Shown: positions 41,828 to 53,168 of the stretch, in pieces
Layout of the letters: each line of letters begins with the position of its first letter
Numbering within the stretch: position 1 is the first letter of the stretch
Assembly: GCA_009746045.1 (NCBI GenBank)
Contig: RPFO01000082.1
Span: forward strand, 2,575,266 to 2,630,265
DNA: 55,000 nucleotides
Source: Mesostigma viride
Taxonomy: Eukaryota > Streptophyta > Mesostigmatophyceae > Mesostigmatales > Mesostigmataceae
Direction: 5' to 3'
Notes under the pieces: model-generated
Databases searched by the model: none
What the model saw: the letters and a program-made list of their open reading frames with translations, nothing else
Told to the model about the DNA's origin: nothing
Program-made: the position numbers and the translations under genes

Positions 41828-41990
41828 TCGTTTTGCTGAGTAGTGTAGTTAGGATTTTATAGACTAGGCAGCTTAGAATTAGGTTAACGTTAGTTCGATT
41901 ACGCGGCTTCCTCCACCTCCACCCTCATCAAGGAATATGTGCTACATGATCTCCCCACGGAGGCATGTTATTAATTAATTAATTAATTAA
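41828..41990 (+). mobile_element. Strongly 5'-truncated LINE tail, plus strand
   Basis: This 160-bp piece matches the last 160 bp of the RT-bearing LINE at 17118-18866 (GAGTAGTGTAGTTAGG, GCGGCTTCCTCCACC, ATATGTGCTACATGA). It ends with hairpin TCTCC-CCAC-GGAGG (41951-41963), CATGTTAT and (TTAA)n. The U-G pair in the stem is compatible with pairing. Confidence 0.85.
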
Positions 41991-43018
41991 ACTCGTGCTC
42001 CCGTTGGGGAGTCACGGAGCACCGAAGTGCTTTTGATCCCTGTGTGTGCACTACAGGAGAAAGGGCAGAGACCCCCAGTCTCCTTCATGCCAAAGGCATG
42101 CCACAGCTGCAATCGGGCGCGGCTAGCTAAAAGGACAGGCTAACGATCCGGCAAACTGTGGGTGCAATAAGACCCATGTGAGCATATATCATAGCAAGGA
42201 GCGTGGGCAAGTAATCTGAACATAGCCAGGGCGTAGCATGGCTGTACTAGGACTAGGCTAAGACTATGGCTGGTTGTGTACCGTGCGTTGGCGGCACGTG
42301 ACTAGGTGTGTTGGCACAGCTAGGCAACATTAATTCTAGGCATGGCTGCCTTAGCGGCAGTGACGCCAATGGTTACAAGCTAGGGCTATTGCTATTCTAG
42401 CCCGCTGGGGGCGTCCACATCTTGTGGTTGATCATCAGGTCCCCGCCCCTCCAGTACACCTTGGGCTTCTGGGGGTCCTGCTTATGGCGGAGGTATTCCG
42501 GCCACAGGTCGCGTCGCTGCTGTTGCTGAGCGGGGGTGAGGTCGTCATCGAGCGTCCAAGTGAGGTCGTGCAACCGCTTGCGACGAGAGAGGAACCGCTG
42601 CTTATCCTCAGGGGAGGGGAAGGTGAGTAGGACTGGTGGGGGAGCCGCCTTGTCCCGTGAATGGGGAAGGCGGTGGCACCCACGCAGTTCTACCTCACCT
42701 ACCAGGCCCATGAGGGTAAGAAGCTGGTTCTTGAGCTCGTCAGCAAGAGAGGTTGACGTCTCACCTGGCTTCTGGGGGAAGCGACGCCCGTAGCACCACT
42801 CGGCACTCGCGGCGAGCGCGGTCGGTGACCTCCCGTTGCTGGGCCTGGCGGTGGTCCTCCAGCTCCTGGAGCATTGTGGCGATGGCGTCGGTGGTGGAGG
42901 CGGTCGCTGACCGCAGCAGGTCCGCGTAGGAGAGCGGCGGGAGGTCGCTAGCATCCTGCCGGGGTGGCTGGGATGCAATGGTGGCCGTCTGCTCCGCTAT
43001 CTTGGGGACCTGTGGCAT
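41991..43018 (-). mobile_element. ORF1-only LINE derivative of a second family (type 2 tail)
   Basis: It abuts the previous tail end to end across the (AATT)n tract. It has the hairpin at 41995-42023 (GTGCTCC/GGAGCAC), about 375 bp of 3' UTR, then an ORF1-like gene and nothing of an RT. Its right edge meets (TTTAA)n at 43021-43045. It may be 5'-truncated there. Confidence 0.75.
42397..43018 (-). pseudogene. Type 2 LINE ORF1-like protein, frameshifted
   Basis: It begins MPQVPKIAEQTATIAS, has a coiled-coil-like segment (MLQELEDHRQAQQREV), and then, in another frame after about 42790, SLADELKNQLLTLMGLVGEV, LLTFPSPEDKQRFLSRRKR and DDDLTPAQQQQRRDLWPEYL. The last parts align clearly with the type 1 ORF1 copies, so these are two diverged families of one ORF1. 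At least one frameshift lies near 42780-42800. Confidence 0.7.
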
Positions 43019-43046
43019 GTTATAATTTAATTTAATTTAATTTAAT

Positions 43047-44108
43047 GTGCGAGTCGGCATCCAATTGAACTCGGCGAGTGTGGTAGCCGTTGACAAATTG
43101 CGGCACTCGATCAGGTCGTCATCCAGCGACCATCCAGCTTATAGGGTGGCCGGACTGCAGCTAGTCTTGCGCGCTGCCGAAGCTTGGAAGCATGCGCGCC
43201 TTATCATCTTGGTAGTCAAAGGTACGTGAGCAGCACACGGCAGGGGATCGAACCCTCTTGTTCGTCGGGAGCGGGGAAGACGGCAGTACCCGCGCATGGC
43301 GCGGCGTCGCCTTCGCCCCCGACACGTCCGGAGGATGAGCCCCCATGTGGGCCGGAAGGTGCCCGTCATGCCAGCTCGGTGTCAAGAGCTAGATCGACTC
43401 GGCATATCCTCCCGGAGGTCCATGGGGAAGCGACGTGCAGAACTGCACGGCAGCACCAGCGCTGCGACGCTCACTCTTGGCGGCCTCCTTGAACCGCTGA
43501 AGTATTTTCTGATTTGGCACGCCGCAAATAGTGAAAACCATTTACGTTCAGTGCCGGTCCGCGGAAAACTCGATCTGCAAATGAAGCCAGGCCGGAATCG
43601 AACTGGGGACCTCTCGCACCCACTTTTGCTGACTATAGGACGGACGTCTCCTGATCCTAAGGCATGGCCAGCTGAAGCTTACGTACATGGCGGCGATGGG
43701 GTCGGTGATTGAGGCGCCTAGATGCCTGGGACTTTTTTGAGCAGGTCTGCGCCCAAGTACCAGCTTAGTTGGCGCATGGAGGGGGGGGGGGCAGCTCCTC
43801 TGCATGGGCGTGCATGCCCAGAGGCCGCTGGGCGGCGATGATGGCCAGTGGATGCCTGTGCAGAAATCTTGGGCACCCGTGCAAGCGCTACGGCCTCAAT
43901 CTGCTTAGCCACCGCATCAAGTGGCCATGATCGAGGTCATGCACCACGTACGTACCTTGCATGCATCAGTTTAGTTGTCGGCCTGCGTGAGAGGAAACTA
44001 ATTGATTCGTTTTCTACTGTTGGCTCGAGGCGTATTTTTCTCGTTTCTCGTTTTTAGGATTAAATCAAAAAAGTGGTTTTTCATTAAAAAATAAGTTACA
44101 CAGCCGTT
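43047..44108. other. Spacer, no supported gene
   Basis: GC-mixed sequence with a GGGATCGAACCC word (43247-43258, tRNA B-box-like in inverse) and a G9 run at 43782-43790. Open frames lack coding features. Confidence 0.4.
43585..43685 (-). repeat. tRNA-like sequence (possible SINE or tRNA pseudogene), copy 3
   Basis: On the minus strand TGCCTTAGGATCAGGAGACG is followed about 50 nt later by CCCAGTTCGATTCCGG. The first word matches copies 1 and 2, the second is B-box-like. Stems are incomplete and there is no consistent anticodon loop, so I do not call a tRNA gene. Confidence 0.4.
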
Positions 44109-44405
44109 TTAACACGTCGTACCTATTTTTAGGACTGAGTTGAACTCAGTCCTAATTTTAGGACTGAGTTTTTGGGTTTCGTAGAAAATTCGCCCCGGTC
44201 AGAGTGTTGGACAAAAAAATTCTCTCAAAATTTATTCAAATACTACGTGAAAACACCTTTCTGGGACATATTTTTGCGAATTTTTTTTTTTATTTTGTTT
44301 GGGCGGCTAAATGTGCGGTCAAAGTACAGGTGGTAAGGGTACTTTTTCACGCGAAACGTGAGTTCCGGAAATGCACGACCTAGCCATGGCGGCTTGCGCC
44401 CATGC

Positions 44406-44582
44406 ATGCAGTTTACGTTTGCGGACGATTTAGCTGGTCAAACTCAGGAAGTAGATTTCTTATGTCTTAAAGATGACACAGGCCAAATTTTAGCTCGCGG
44501 AGATGCAATTTACCAGGTGTCGGTGCCACTGCTCTTGGTGGAAAAAACTGCGATCAGGCAGGTTGACGGAATTGATTACTAA
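44406..44582 (+). CDS. Short open frame inside the TTAA element
   Basis: 58 codons with coding-like composition (MQFTFADDLAGQTQEVDFLC, KDDTGQILARGDAIYQVSV, then VEKTAIRQVDGIDY). No family is recognised. It may be a captured exon or a remnant. Confidence 0.3.
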   Translation: MQFTFADDLAGQTQEVDFLCLKDDTGQILARGDAIYQVSVPLLLVEKTAIRQVDGIDY

Positions 44583-44702
44583 AACTGCTTTCCGGCGCAG
44601 GTCGAAGGCTTTATATGCTTCTTTCTACTAATTATCATCCATTTTCGTAGAATAAAGTCAGTGGCAGTAAAGATTTGATGATTTCAAGCACTCTGTCACG
44701 TC

Positions 44703-45092
44703 ATGGTTTGTGTGCCGGCAAGTGTCACTTTTGCAGGCACCGCCTGGGCCAAGGTAACGCCATCCGTGAACGGTAAAGCTGAAATAACGTTACCTCATCA
44801 TTTCTTGATGTTCTTGAATGAGTTTAAGCTTGCGAGGCGTTGTCAGTTTCGAGTCTTGATGCGCTTTCTTGACCGTTGCCTGCCCCTCTCTAAACCCCCC
44901 TTTTTTGATGATGTTACCAGGCATTTGCCTTACCCTAGTGTAATTGTGCAGGTTTTTAGGCGCTTAATGGGTTTTAATACCTTCATAGATGTTAGTTCTT
45001 CTTTTGCTACGTTCATACTGCATGATTGTGTGGCCATGGGCTGCATCAAGCGTGCTTTCGAGCTTACACTTGTGAGTGAAAAGTCTTGGTGA
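44703..45092 (+). CDS. Second open frame inside the TTAA element
   Basis: 129 codons (ASVTFAGTAWAKVTPSVNGK, LPHHFLMFLNEFKLARRCQF, SVIVQVFRRLMGFNTFIDVS). A GCAGGCACC acceptor-like word lies within it, so exon limits are uncertain. Not recognised; possible captured host sequence. Confidence 0.3.
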   Translation: MVCVPASVTFAGTAWAKVTPSVNGKAEITLPHHFLMFLNEFKLARRCQFRVLMRFLDRCLPLSKPPFFDDVTRHLPYPSVIVQVFRRLMGFNTFIDVSSSFATFILHDCVAMGCIKRAFELTLVSEKSW

Positions 45093-45830
45093 TAAAGCAC
45101 TGTCATAATGTGCCAGCAAGTATGTTGGCCATGTCATGGCAAAGCAAAACAGCTTTAGCCATGTCTATTCTTGTTAGAAACAATTGAAATATGCTTAACC
45201 TACCCATCATATTGGTGGTTAAGACTTATAATACAACCCTTTGTAGGTAGGTATCCATACCCATTCCCTACGTGCGTGCATAGGCTCTCACACATACTAA
45301 GGTATCATATACCTGCAATATGATGATGCAAGCATGTTGTCCTATTATGCTAGAAGGGAAATGAGTTGATTGGCATGGTTGGTTGCCACGGTGGTGTGTA
45401 GTATGACCGCACTTACATGCTAGCATTTTGCTAGCAAGGCCCAGTCCTATTATAGGACTGGCAGTATTTTGTGTGTTTCAGGCAGTGCCTGTGGCCAAAT
45501 TGAGTCCAGTTTTTTTCTACAGGTCAAGAACTATATTTTTTACATGGCAATATTTTTTAAACATGCATATGGAATTTATTCAATTTTTCCCAATCGTGCT
45601 TCCACACAAAAATGCAAAATCGCGAGTAAGGGTCCACACCCCAGTAAAATTATACATGATTTGGTCAATGTATGATTTTTTATGCGTATGCCCAAGCGTT
45701 AGCATGATATTGAGTGCTATTATGCATATCAAACGTATGGGGTACCCCCCTACCCTTACCGCTACATGATCTCAAAGTTGGCATACTCAGTCCTATTTTT
45801 AGGACTGAGTTTGCACGTACGACGTGTTAA

Positions 45831-46735
45831 GTCACCCAGGTAAAGCTTTCATGCTGAAGCCGTATGTCTCATCAAAACACACCGTATCTAGACATGCATA
45901 TCTGTTTTCACATAGACCTCATGAAATCACATAATCCCATGGCACACATTTCTGCATTCACATGTGCTGGGTTTTCTGCTCCAGTTCAGACTCATGTGAG
46001 TCCCTATCGCTGTCCACCCGAATAGGGCATTGCTGCTGCTCATTGTTATTGCGGTCCTGTACCACTTTCTCAATGAGGGAGTCATCATCCAAGTAATTGT
46101 TGCGAGGCCGACGCACCTCATCGAGGATGGCGTCCATGACTATAACAGCGCTGGCTCTATGGCACGTGCAATCACATGCAGTGAGTGGTCACCCAACTTT
46201 GGCGCTACCATGATCTCAAAAGCAGATTGCGCACGGGGATAGTCCAGACCCCTTCCATATAGTACACTCCCCTGCCAACCATGCAGGAATTTGGTTTGCC
46301 AACCATGCAGACAAGTGGCCAGTCTTCATCATATGTGATAGCGTCTTAATAAGGTTTGACTCGCGACTCATCCTTGCATGATGGTACGAACCAGTATACG
46401 TAAGTTGTACGCATTGAGACACAATGTGTGAGATTCATGGAACATACTCGATGTATCTCCTAGCTACTTTTTCCTTTATCTTCTTCGTCAATACAATGTT
46501 CATACAAAATGTCGAACCCATCTTAATTTTCCGATTTCAGGGTACCCAAACATGCCAGAAAACTTGGTCTTGTGGCGGTTTGTACCCTCCCTAGTTTAAA
46601 CGCTCGGTGTCTTGCTAAATGCCGACTAGAATGGAACAAAGTCCCCCCTAGGTCATCGACCGCGTCATCTTCATCTTGTATGAGCCTCGTCCACGCCCAC
46701 CTCGCCTTGCATGGCCTTCTGCCTGCACACAAGAT
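45831..46735. other. Spacer, nothing recognised
   Basis: Short open frames only, with no repeat structure seen. Confidence 0.4.
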
Positions 46736-47095
46736 TAATTAATTAATTAAAATCATGTAGCTCCGTGGGGAGCATATGTAACACATAGCCCTGAGAAAGG
46801 GGCATCAGTCTATGGGTTTGTAATACAATCAGGGCGACAACCTGCAGGTGTAGGATGTACAACTATCACCTGCTCTGGGTGCACTAGGTGCACCTGCACC
46901 TCCACTGGACATGATGATGGTTCATGCCTCCTAAACAAGCACAGGCACCCAGGGGGGGCTTGAGGAGAGGGCCTAGAAGGCCTGCATGACATATGGGGTG
47001 GAAGGTATGTGGCTAGGCTATAGCTAGGGTACACATGGCCTCTCAGCAGGGAGTAACTCCCTGCATGGGCAAAGCATGACTCGACATTGCTAAAC
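46736..47095 (-). mobile_element. 5'-truncated LINE 3' UTR related to the ORF1-only family
   Basis: (TTAA)n at 46734-46750 is followed by hairpin GCTCCGTGGGGAGC (46760-46773), ATATGTAACACATAGCCCTG and a diverged version of the copy 2 3' UTR, including CTCTCAGCAGGGAGTAACTC and CTCCCTGCATGGGCA. No coding part remains. Confidence 0.75.
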
Positions 47096-48779
47096 ACACA
47101 AGATGCATAGGCAACGATGAAACAAAGAAATCAAGACCATAGAAGATCAAACTTCTAATTAGACGGTACGTCGGCTGAAAAAGATTTCTGGATGAAAATG
47201 ACGGACAGTAAAACCGTGGCAGATTCCTAAAACATGGCAGATTATAAACAAATGTCGCGTTTGAGATTATAAACCAATGTCGTGACCACCGTTGGCGTTC
47301 CTTGCATGGGCTTCCCTGCATAGTCCACCACTATCCTTATGAGTTTAACGGTTGACACTGTCCTCAGCTTTCTTTCATATCATCGCGCCCTTCTTCATCA
47401 CGTCGGACAGATTCACCCGCTAGACAGACTTTGTGCTTATATATTCAACCAGGACTGTGGGAAACTTCGTGAACTGAAGACGTGTTAGAATCCCTGAATG
47501 CCTCTGTGGCCCTGTCGCCATCGCCCCGCAGTCCCGCACTTGCCAACCACCGCCAGTGGCTTTCCTTGTGGTGGCTGTGCTCTCGCGCCGTCTTGCCTTC
47601 GTCCATCATCCAGCTGTTATGAAAGACGCGACGCGCATTCGGCCATTCGCTGTCGCCTTTGGATCGACCAAAGGACACGCACTTTGAACTAACTCTAGTA
47701 GACTTACGAAGCATAGTTGAAATAGACGCTCGTACAGCAAAACGTCCTAGGACCGTAACTCGAGCCACGACGCCAAATTTTCAACGACTTCAGTACTTTC
47801 CGTCGCCCCTGACACGTTGTCGTACAATAATACACATTTACGCCAATAGAACCTCACCTCCAAGAATATATCTTGATGGAGGCATGCGGCTTATTTAATT
47901 TCGAGGTACCTCTTAATTAATCTCAGCCCCCGTCGCAGAGAAAACGTGAAATTCTAAAAAAATAGCAAATTGTCAACGACTGATTACGTGTCTAGCTAGT
48001 AGTTCTCAGTCATCCGCAACTTTCCGAAATTGAGAGATCAGTCGGGCATATGCATGGAAAGCTTTGACATTATAAGAAGAGCTGTCATAAGCATAGACAA
48101 GTAAGCACGAAAGTTTACCATGGCAAGCTCGCTCTGAGAAATATGGATTGGATAAATTGTCACAACAGTTCATTATCGATATGAAGTGATGGAGCCCTGC
48201 ACTGAGCAGACAGGTGGACAGTGCTGGGAGTGGCTTTGAACATCTACAAGAATCTTGGACCAAGGAGATGGCCATCACACATTGGCTGACAGAATTCTAC
48301 ACTCGAAACAGCCCCAGATGCAGCCGCAATCTCCTGCCCATCCTGGAGGTGGTTGAACTATGTCAATGATAACTGCCTTCCTCAAAAGGTTATCATTACA
48401 TGAACTGCAAGGACGTCAGCGCATGCTGATTGCGTACGATGCATACACGATATACCCCGTGCCGTGCAATGGCAACCCAGCTTTGCGCCCACTTGTAACG
48501 TGATGGCCTATTCCCCATTGTAAGCCGAGCTCTTGCACCATGTTATATGCAACCGCCATGATGGGCCACCCCGTCAAAAGGTAGGAACCTTCTTGACTTC
48601 AGAGCACGTGGCAAGAACCGCATCTCTGCAGAAAATGGGCCACCAGGTGAGTTGAACAGGAATATGCGGAGGAAGTGCTTCGCTCCACAATCGTCCCAAT
48701 CCTGCTTCCGCTCGGCAGCAATTACATGAACTGCTCGCAGATCGCCTCGTATCGTGGGATGGAATGCGCTGCACGTGGC
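47096..48779. other. Spacer, nothing recognised
   Basis: No exon with both coding composition and splice sites is visible. Confidence 0.4.
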
Positions 48780-48804
48780 AGAACCATGCAAACAGATGCC
48801 CAAG

Positions 48805-48960
48805 CGCGGACGAGGGAGGGAAGGGGGGGGGAGAGGGTAGAGAGAAGAGGGGAAGAGAGAGGGGGAGAGAAGAGGGGTAGAAGAGAGGGGAGACAGAAGA
48901 GGGGTAGAAGAGTGTATGTGTGCAGGGGGGGGGGGGGGGGGGGGGGGGCGACAGGGGGGA
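48805..48960. repeat. Polypurine tract with G24 run
   Basis: GAGAGGGGAAGAG-type purine runs span about 110 bp and lead to an uninterrupted run of 24 G at 48925-48948. The opposite strand gives Pro/Ser-rich open frames that are artefacts of composition. Confidence 0.9.
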
Positions 48961-48999
48961 CGGGAGAGAAGCAGGAATGAATGGCCAGTTCAGGTACGA

Positions 49000-50189
49000 A
49001 CAAGCCCAAGTGCCACCAAGCCCTGGCGTGCTATAACACAAGGCTGCAGAACTAAACTCCGCTGCCAAACAACAGACCAGAGGAAGATAAAAAGTGTGTA
49101 GCTGCGTAGGTCAAGATACATCACAAGGAGTTGCATCGAGGTACACGAGGGCAACTAGAAAAGCACGCCTTGTGGTGCTGCTGACTGCAAGCAGTGGGAG
49201 TGGACGGGGTTGTGCACGTGAGCGTTGGCTGAGTGGGCGGCAACCAATATGACCAAGACTTGACAGCATGGCCATGTGGCAATGAACCATGTGTAAGTGG
49301 GCGAGAACCAACGAGTCAAGCGGGCAAGGAGGGGGTAGTGGCCAAGGACGATGGCGATATATATATCTTGTTAGCGTTGGCTTTGTTTATTTTTAATTGG
49401 GTGCCTTCACTCTGATGTAAGTAATTATACTTTTCAATATATATAGCGAGGAATGGAGACGGCCAGGGGGTGTTCGCGGGAGCCCGCAAACATATGCCCT
49501 GGCAGAACTATGATCTCGCGGCGTTGATGTGGGACAGGTGGCGCCGGGAGAAGTGCGGGGAGAACCCCCGCACGGGGAGGAGGTGACGGAGCGCAGAGCA
49601 AGAGCCAGCCACATGGGGCACAAGGGAGAGCGAGTCCCCGCTGTGTGCGCACACGGATCTGGCTCCGCCTGCAAGCAACCTCCCTCTCACAACATCGGCA
49701 GCTGCCCATGAGCGCAGGTTGGTACAACGAGTAGGTTGGGTACAGGGGTAGGACACGGTGGTCCGTGAGCATAGGGGTGGCGCGATGGTAGGCCGACTTG
49801 GGGAAAAAAAGCTGTCTCCTAAACATGGATGAGCGAGGACTACTAGAAGAAGATAACAATAGAAGGGACAGCTCCTCCATTAGAATGCAATGCTCACAAG
49901 AGATGGAAGTGGTGGGAGACCAGAGCCCAAGCTTCGGTGCACTGCTGCCCCTTAGCGGGCCAAACGCATCCCTATAATCCGTCGTTGGACTTCCGAGTCT
50001 CCTAGCACACCGCACCATCCAAGAAGCACGCGGGCACACACGGCACAACACCGAATAGTGTGGCATACATACATACAAGAAGGGCCACAAAAAGAAGGGC
50101 CACAAAAAACTGGGAGCAGGCAGGCAACAGAGGCCACGAGGCGGGTCAAACAGGGTGGAGCACACAAACAGGGGCTGCAGCCGCGAGGG
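49000..50189. other. 3' flank of the MPP alpha gene, no other gene seen
   Basis: This region lies downstream of the MPP alpha stop (the gene reads leftward). No clear terminal signal or gene is visible; open frames are low-complexity. Confidence 0.4.
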
Positions 50190-50310
50190 CTACGTACAGT
50201 CGCCAGCGGCCGCGAACGTGGGCGGGGTCTTGAGCATCTTGGTGGCGGCCGCACGCACGTCGGCCAGCGTGATGGCCTGCACCTTTGAGGTGAACGCAGA
50301 TGTCAGGTTC
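50190..50310 (-). CDS. MPPA: MPP alpha, last exon
   Basis: An acceptor (CCACCCACAG) precedes 50310, and the phase 2/1 join with the preceding exon yields NLTSAFTSKVQAITLADVRA, then MLKTPPTFAAAGDCT and a TAG. This corresponds to the C-terminal helix and strand of the mitochondrial processing peptidase alpha subunit (KDI...K...PLTMA..GDV in plants). The C-terminus stops right after the GD motif, shorter than flowering-plant proteins, which run on by about a dozen residues. Confidence 0.85.
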
Positions 50311-50726
50311 CTGTGGGTGGTTGCGGGGAGGGGCACGGGTTTGGCGGGGTGGCAAAGTTGCACGATTCGCTAATAAGCAGCATTATATTACCGTTGCGCC
50401 CCCCCCCCCCCCCCTTCCTCCTCCCCATTGTTCAACCTCTTCATGTTTGAGAACAGTGTCCGACCGCCCCAGGGCTGCGAAATTATTGGCAGGGAGCCGA
50501 TCCACGGCTCAGAATCTTACAGTGGACATATGACCTTAGATCCTTAAGCGGTAAAGCCGGGGAGGTGCTTAGCAGCCTTCTACCTACTTAAAAATCCTTT
50601 TGCCCAAGATCAGCCGAAGATCTTAATCCAAAATGTTCAACATCCAAGGCCTCATATCTTCAACCTGGGATTATTCAACCAGGGTGGGGTGGGGATGGGG
50701 TTACGGGTATCACCATGGGATACATG

Positions 50727-50747
50727 TTTAGGGTTTAGGGTTTAGGA
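50727..50747 (+). repeat. Short TTTAGGG run
   Basis: Nearly three units of the plant-type telomere repeat lie in the last intron of the MPP alpha gene. Too short to be a telomere; a relic of break repair or chance. Confidence 0.6.
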
Positions 50748-51013
50748 GACGCGACTGGCCTGGCAAAGCTGAATGGTGACTGACACACCACATTACGGGT
50801 GACTGCCTTGCCATGCGACACAAGCGACGCAAGAATGGGGTTATGCTGCCTCCAATGGACGCCCCGGGACCTAAGGAAACCAGGAAGCCGAACCAAAGAG
50901 TCAGCTTGCCCGACTGTATGGGTTAAGCGCACCTCGGCGACCTAAGAAAACCAGGGCGAGGACCCGTGCCGCATTCCCCAATTTTTTAAAAAATATAGCA
51001 TCGAAAACCATAC

Positions 51014-51134
51014 CTCGTCCCCGTGGACAGGATCTGGCGTCCGATGTCCTCGCACGTGACCACGCGCGACTCGAGGTTCATCAGCGCCGACGAGATGGTG
51101 GCCGCCTTGGCGCGCGCGAGCTCCTCCTCCGTGA
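51014..51134 (-). CDS. MPPA: MPP alpha, exon with LMNLESR...EDIGRQ signature
   Basis: It encodes VTEEELARAKAATISSALMN and ESRVVTCEDIGRQILSTGTR. The sequence ELxRAK...LMNLESR.V..EDIGRQ is a hallmark of MPP alpha in the M16 peptidase family. Acceptor CCCCCAG and donor GAG|GTATGG are good. Phases agree with both neighbours (1 on entry, 2 on exit). Confidence 0.92.
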
Positions 51135-51689
51135 CTGGGGGCAGAATAAGAGGGAGGCACGGGCGGGGGTGGGTGGGTGGGTGGGTGGGTGGGAGACGCA
51201 GAGAGCAGCGTAAGAGGGGCAGTGTAAGAGGAGAAGAACTGGGGGTAGCGTAAGAGGGGTACAACACAGGGGGTAGCGTAAGAGGGACAAATAGACATAG
51301 ATGGCAGCGTAAGCGGGACGCAAAAAGGGCTGCATAAAAGGGGGACACAGGTGGCAGTGTAAGGACACACCCTTGGCCGGGGTTGGGGAAGAGTTTTTTA
51401 GAGCATACTGTCCAGCATTTGTTCGGGACATAGCTACAGCAGATAAAGCCATCTGGTTAGGCAGTGGGGCCTGCCAGGTGCCTACCTGAGGTACGAGGGG
51501 GCAGTCTGGACTCAATATATTCGGATAATCGTACAGTACAAAGTTGCAGGTAAACAGATGCTTGCTGGGATGGCATCGTGCCCCACGCTTAAGAAAGAAA
51601 CATGCAGAAGAGTCTCACGTCCGTACCCACTTGCCGATGAATATGCACGGGACACTAATCACGGCAGTAGCCTTCACAATACTTCGAGA

Positions 51690-52118
51690 GGGATACCTTT
51701 GTCACGGAAACCATGAGAGATGGATACCTTTGTCACAGAAACCATGAGAGAGGGATACCTTTGTCACAGAAACCATGAGAGAGGGATACCTTTGTCACAG
51801 AAACCATGAGAGATGGATACCTTTGTCACAGAAACCATGAGAGATGGATACCTTTGTCACAGAAACCATGAGAGATGGATACCTTTGTCACAGAAACCAT
51901 GAGAGATGGATACCTTTGTCACAGAAACCATGAGAGATGGATACCTTTGTCACAGAAACCATGAGAGATGGATACCTTTGTCACAGAAACCATGAGAGAT
52001 GGATACCTTTGTCACAGAAGCCATGAGAGATGGATACCTTTGTCACAGAAACCATGAGAGATGGATACCTTTGTCACAGAAACCATGAGAGATGGATACC
52101 CTTGTCACAGAAGCCATG
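51690..52118. repeat. 31-bp minisatellite, about 14 copies, in an MPP alpha intron
   Basis: GAGAGATGGATACCTTTGTC followed by ACAGAAACCAT repeats head to tail with very few differences. No unique spacers lie between units. Confidence 0.97.
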
Positions 52119-52384
52119 ATGGCATCGCGAGATACTCAACAAGACCGCGCAGGCTGGGCCACATGAACGGGGGCTCAGCGAGTGTGCCCATGAGAACCTG
52201 CCACAGAACACATGGCAACCCACGCGGTGAGCACCAAGCTGTGCATGGGCACAAAGCGGGGCGCTGGGCGCGCAAGGGGTTTGGGATCCAAGGTTGAATA
52301 TTGTGTGCAGGGCAGGACGTGCGCCGCCGCGCGGCACTTGACAGGGGATGACCAGGAATGTGTTAGTACAGAGGAGTGACCTAC

Positions 52385-52466
52385 CGGCATCCGTGCCGGC
52401 CGTGAGGGTCAGCGCCTTGAGCTCCCGGCACATCACCTCCACCAGCCCTGGGATGCTATCCACCGC
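52385..52466 (-). CDS. MPPA: MPP alpha, exon
   Basis: It encodes AVDSIPGLVEVMCRELKALT and LTAGTDA, the helix before the ELARAK segment. Entry phase 0 and exit phase 1 agree with the neighbouring exons. The 1.25-kb intron that follows holds the 31-bp minisatellite. Confidence 0.88.
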
Positions 52467-52986
52467 CTGCCGCCACGCACACGCACACATGCACATACAA
52501 ACACGCAAACCAGTGTGCGTGATGTTAGTTGACATTTGTCCTTGCGTTTGTCGACTGATTTTGCCGTCCGCATTGGCCACGACTACCGAGTACATGACTT
52601 GGGTAGAACCACCAACAGGATCTGCCCGCATGGGGGACACCTGGCAAGCACAATGTCAATCAGCAAGCGTCCACAAGTAGCGTCAACGGGAGGCCGCAAG
52701 CAAGGGGAGACCACAAGCACCGTCCACTCTGGACCCTTCCTAGCCCTGTTGAAAGAAAATGCCAAGGGAAGCCACACACAACAGCAAGGGGGCTCCACTT
52801 GTGTAGCTTCTCGTAGGGGCGCGTGGTGGCCATGCCATGTTCCCACAGGCCACGAAACCGATCCGCGTGCCCGTGGATTCCTTGGCACCAACTAGATGGG
52901 ATGTTCTCCCCACGGCCTTAGATGCAAGTCCCCCAGGATCGACCAAGGATTGGACCCAACAATCCAGCAATTCTAGAGCACACGAT

Positions 52987-53062
52987 GCAAAATGCTCCAA
53001 AATGCCCCCTAATGCCCCCTAATGCCCCGTAATGCCCTGTAATGTCCTGTAATGCCCTGTGC
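52987..53062. repeat. 11-bp TAATGCCCCCT-type tandem repeat in an MPP alpha intron
   Basis: About six or seven imperfect units AATGCCCCCTA / AATGCCCTGTA. Confidence 0.85.
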
Positions 53063-53168
53063 ACGCCCTATTAAGGCACCCATTATGCAATGTGACGCCC
53101 TGTCCTTATCCTCCATGCCCCACAAACCGTGACCACTAACAACCCCTGGTGCCTGCCTGATGACTCAC

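Larger units (their letters stand above)
44109..45830. mobile_element. TTAA-flanked DNA element with short terminal inverted repeats
   Basis: TTAA at 44109-44112 and 45827-45830 enclose termini CACGTCGTAC and GTACGACGTG. Just inside both ends are AGGACTGAGTT and inverse repeats forming small hairpins. TTAA targets with short inverted termini are typical of the piggyBac group. No piggyBac transposase is seen, so it would be a non-autonomous member. Confidence 0.6.

Noticed and set aside
43585-43685. Functional tRNA gene on the minus strand
   Set aside because: T-stem and anticodon stem do not pair properly; kept only as a tRNA-like repeat.
48574-49068. Pro/Ser-rich minus-strand open frame
   Set aside because: It is a translation of the polypurine tract and G run, with no ordinary coding segment.
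50727-50747. Telomere or chromosome end
   Set aside because: Fewer than three TTTAGGG units, located in an intron with genes on both sides.
51690-52118. Regular 31-bp repeats resembling a CRISPR array
   Set aside because: Units are directly adjacent with no unique spacers, and the array lies in an intron of a eukaryotic gene.
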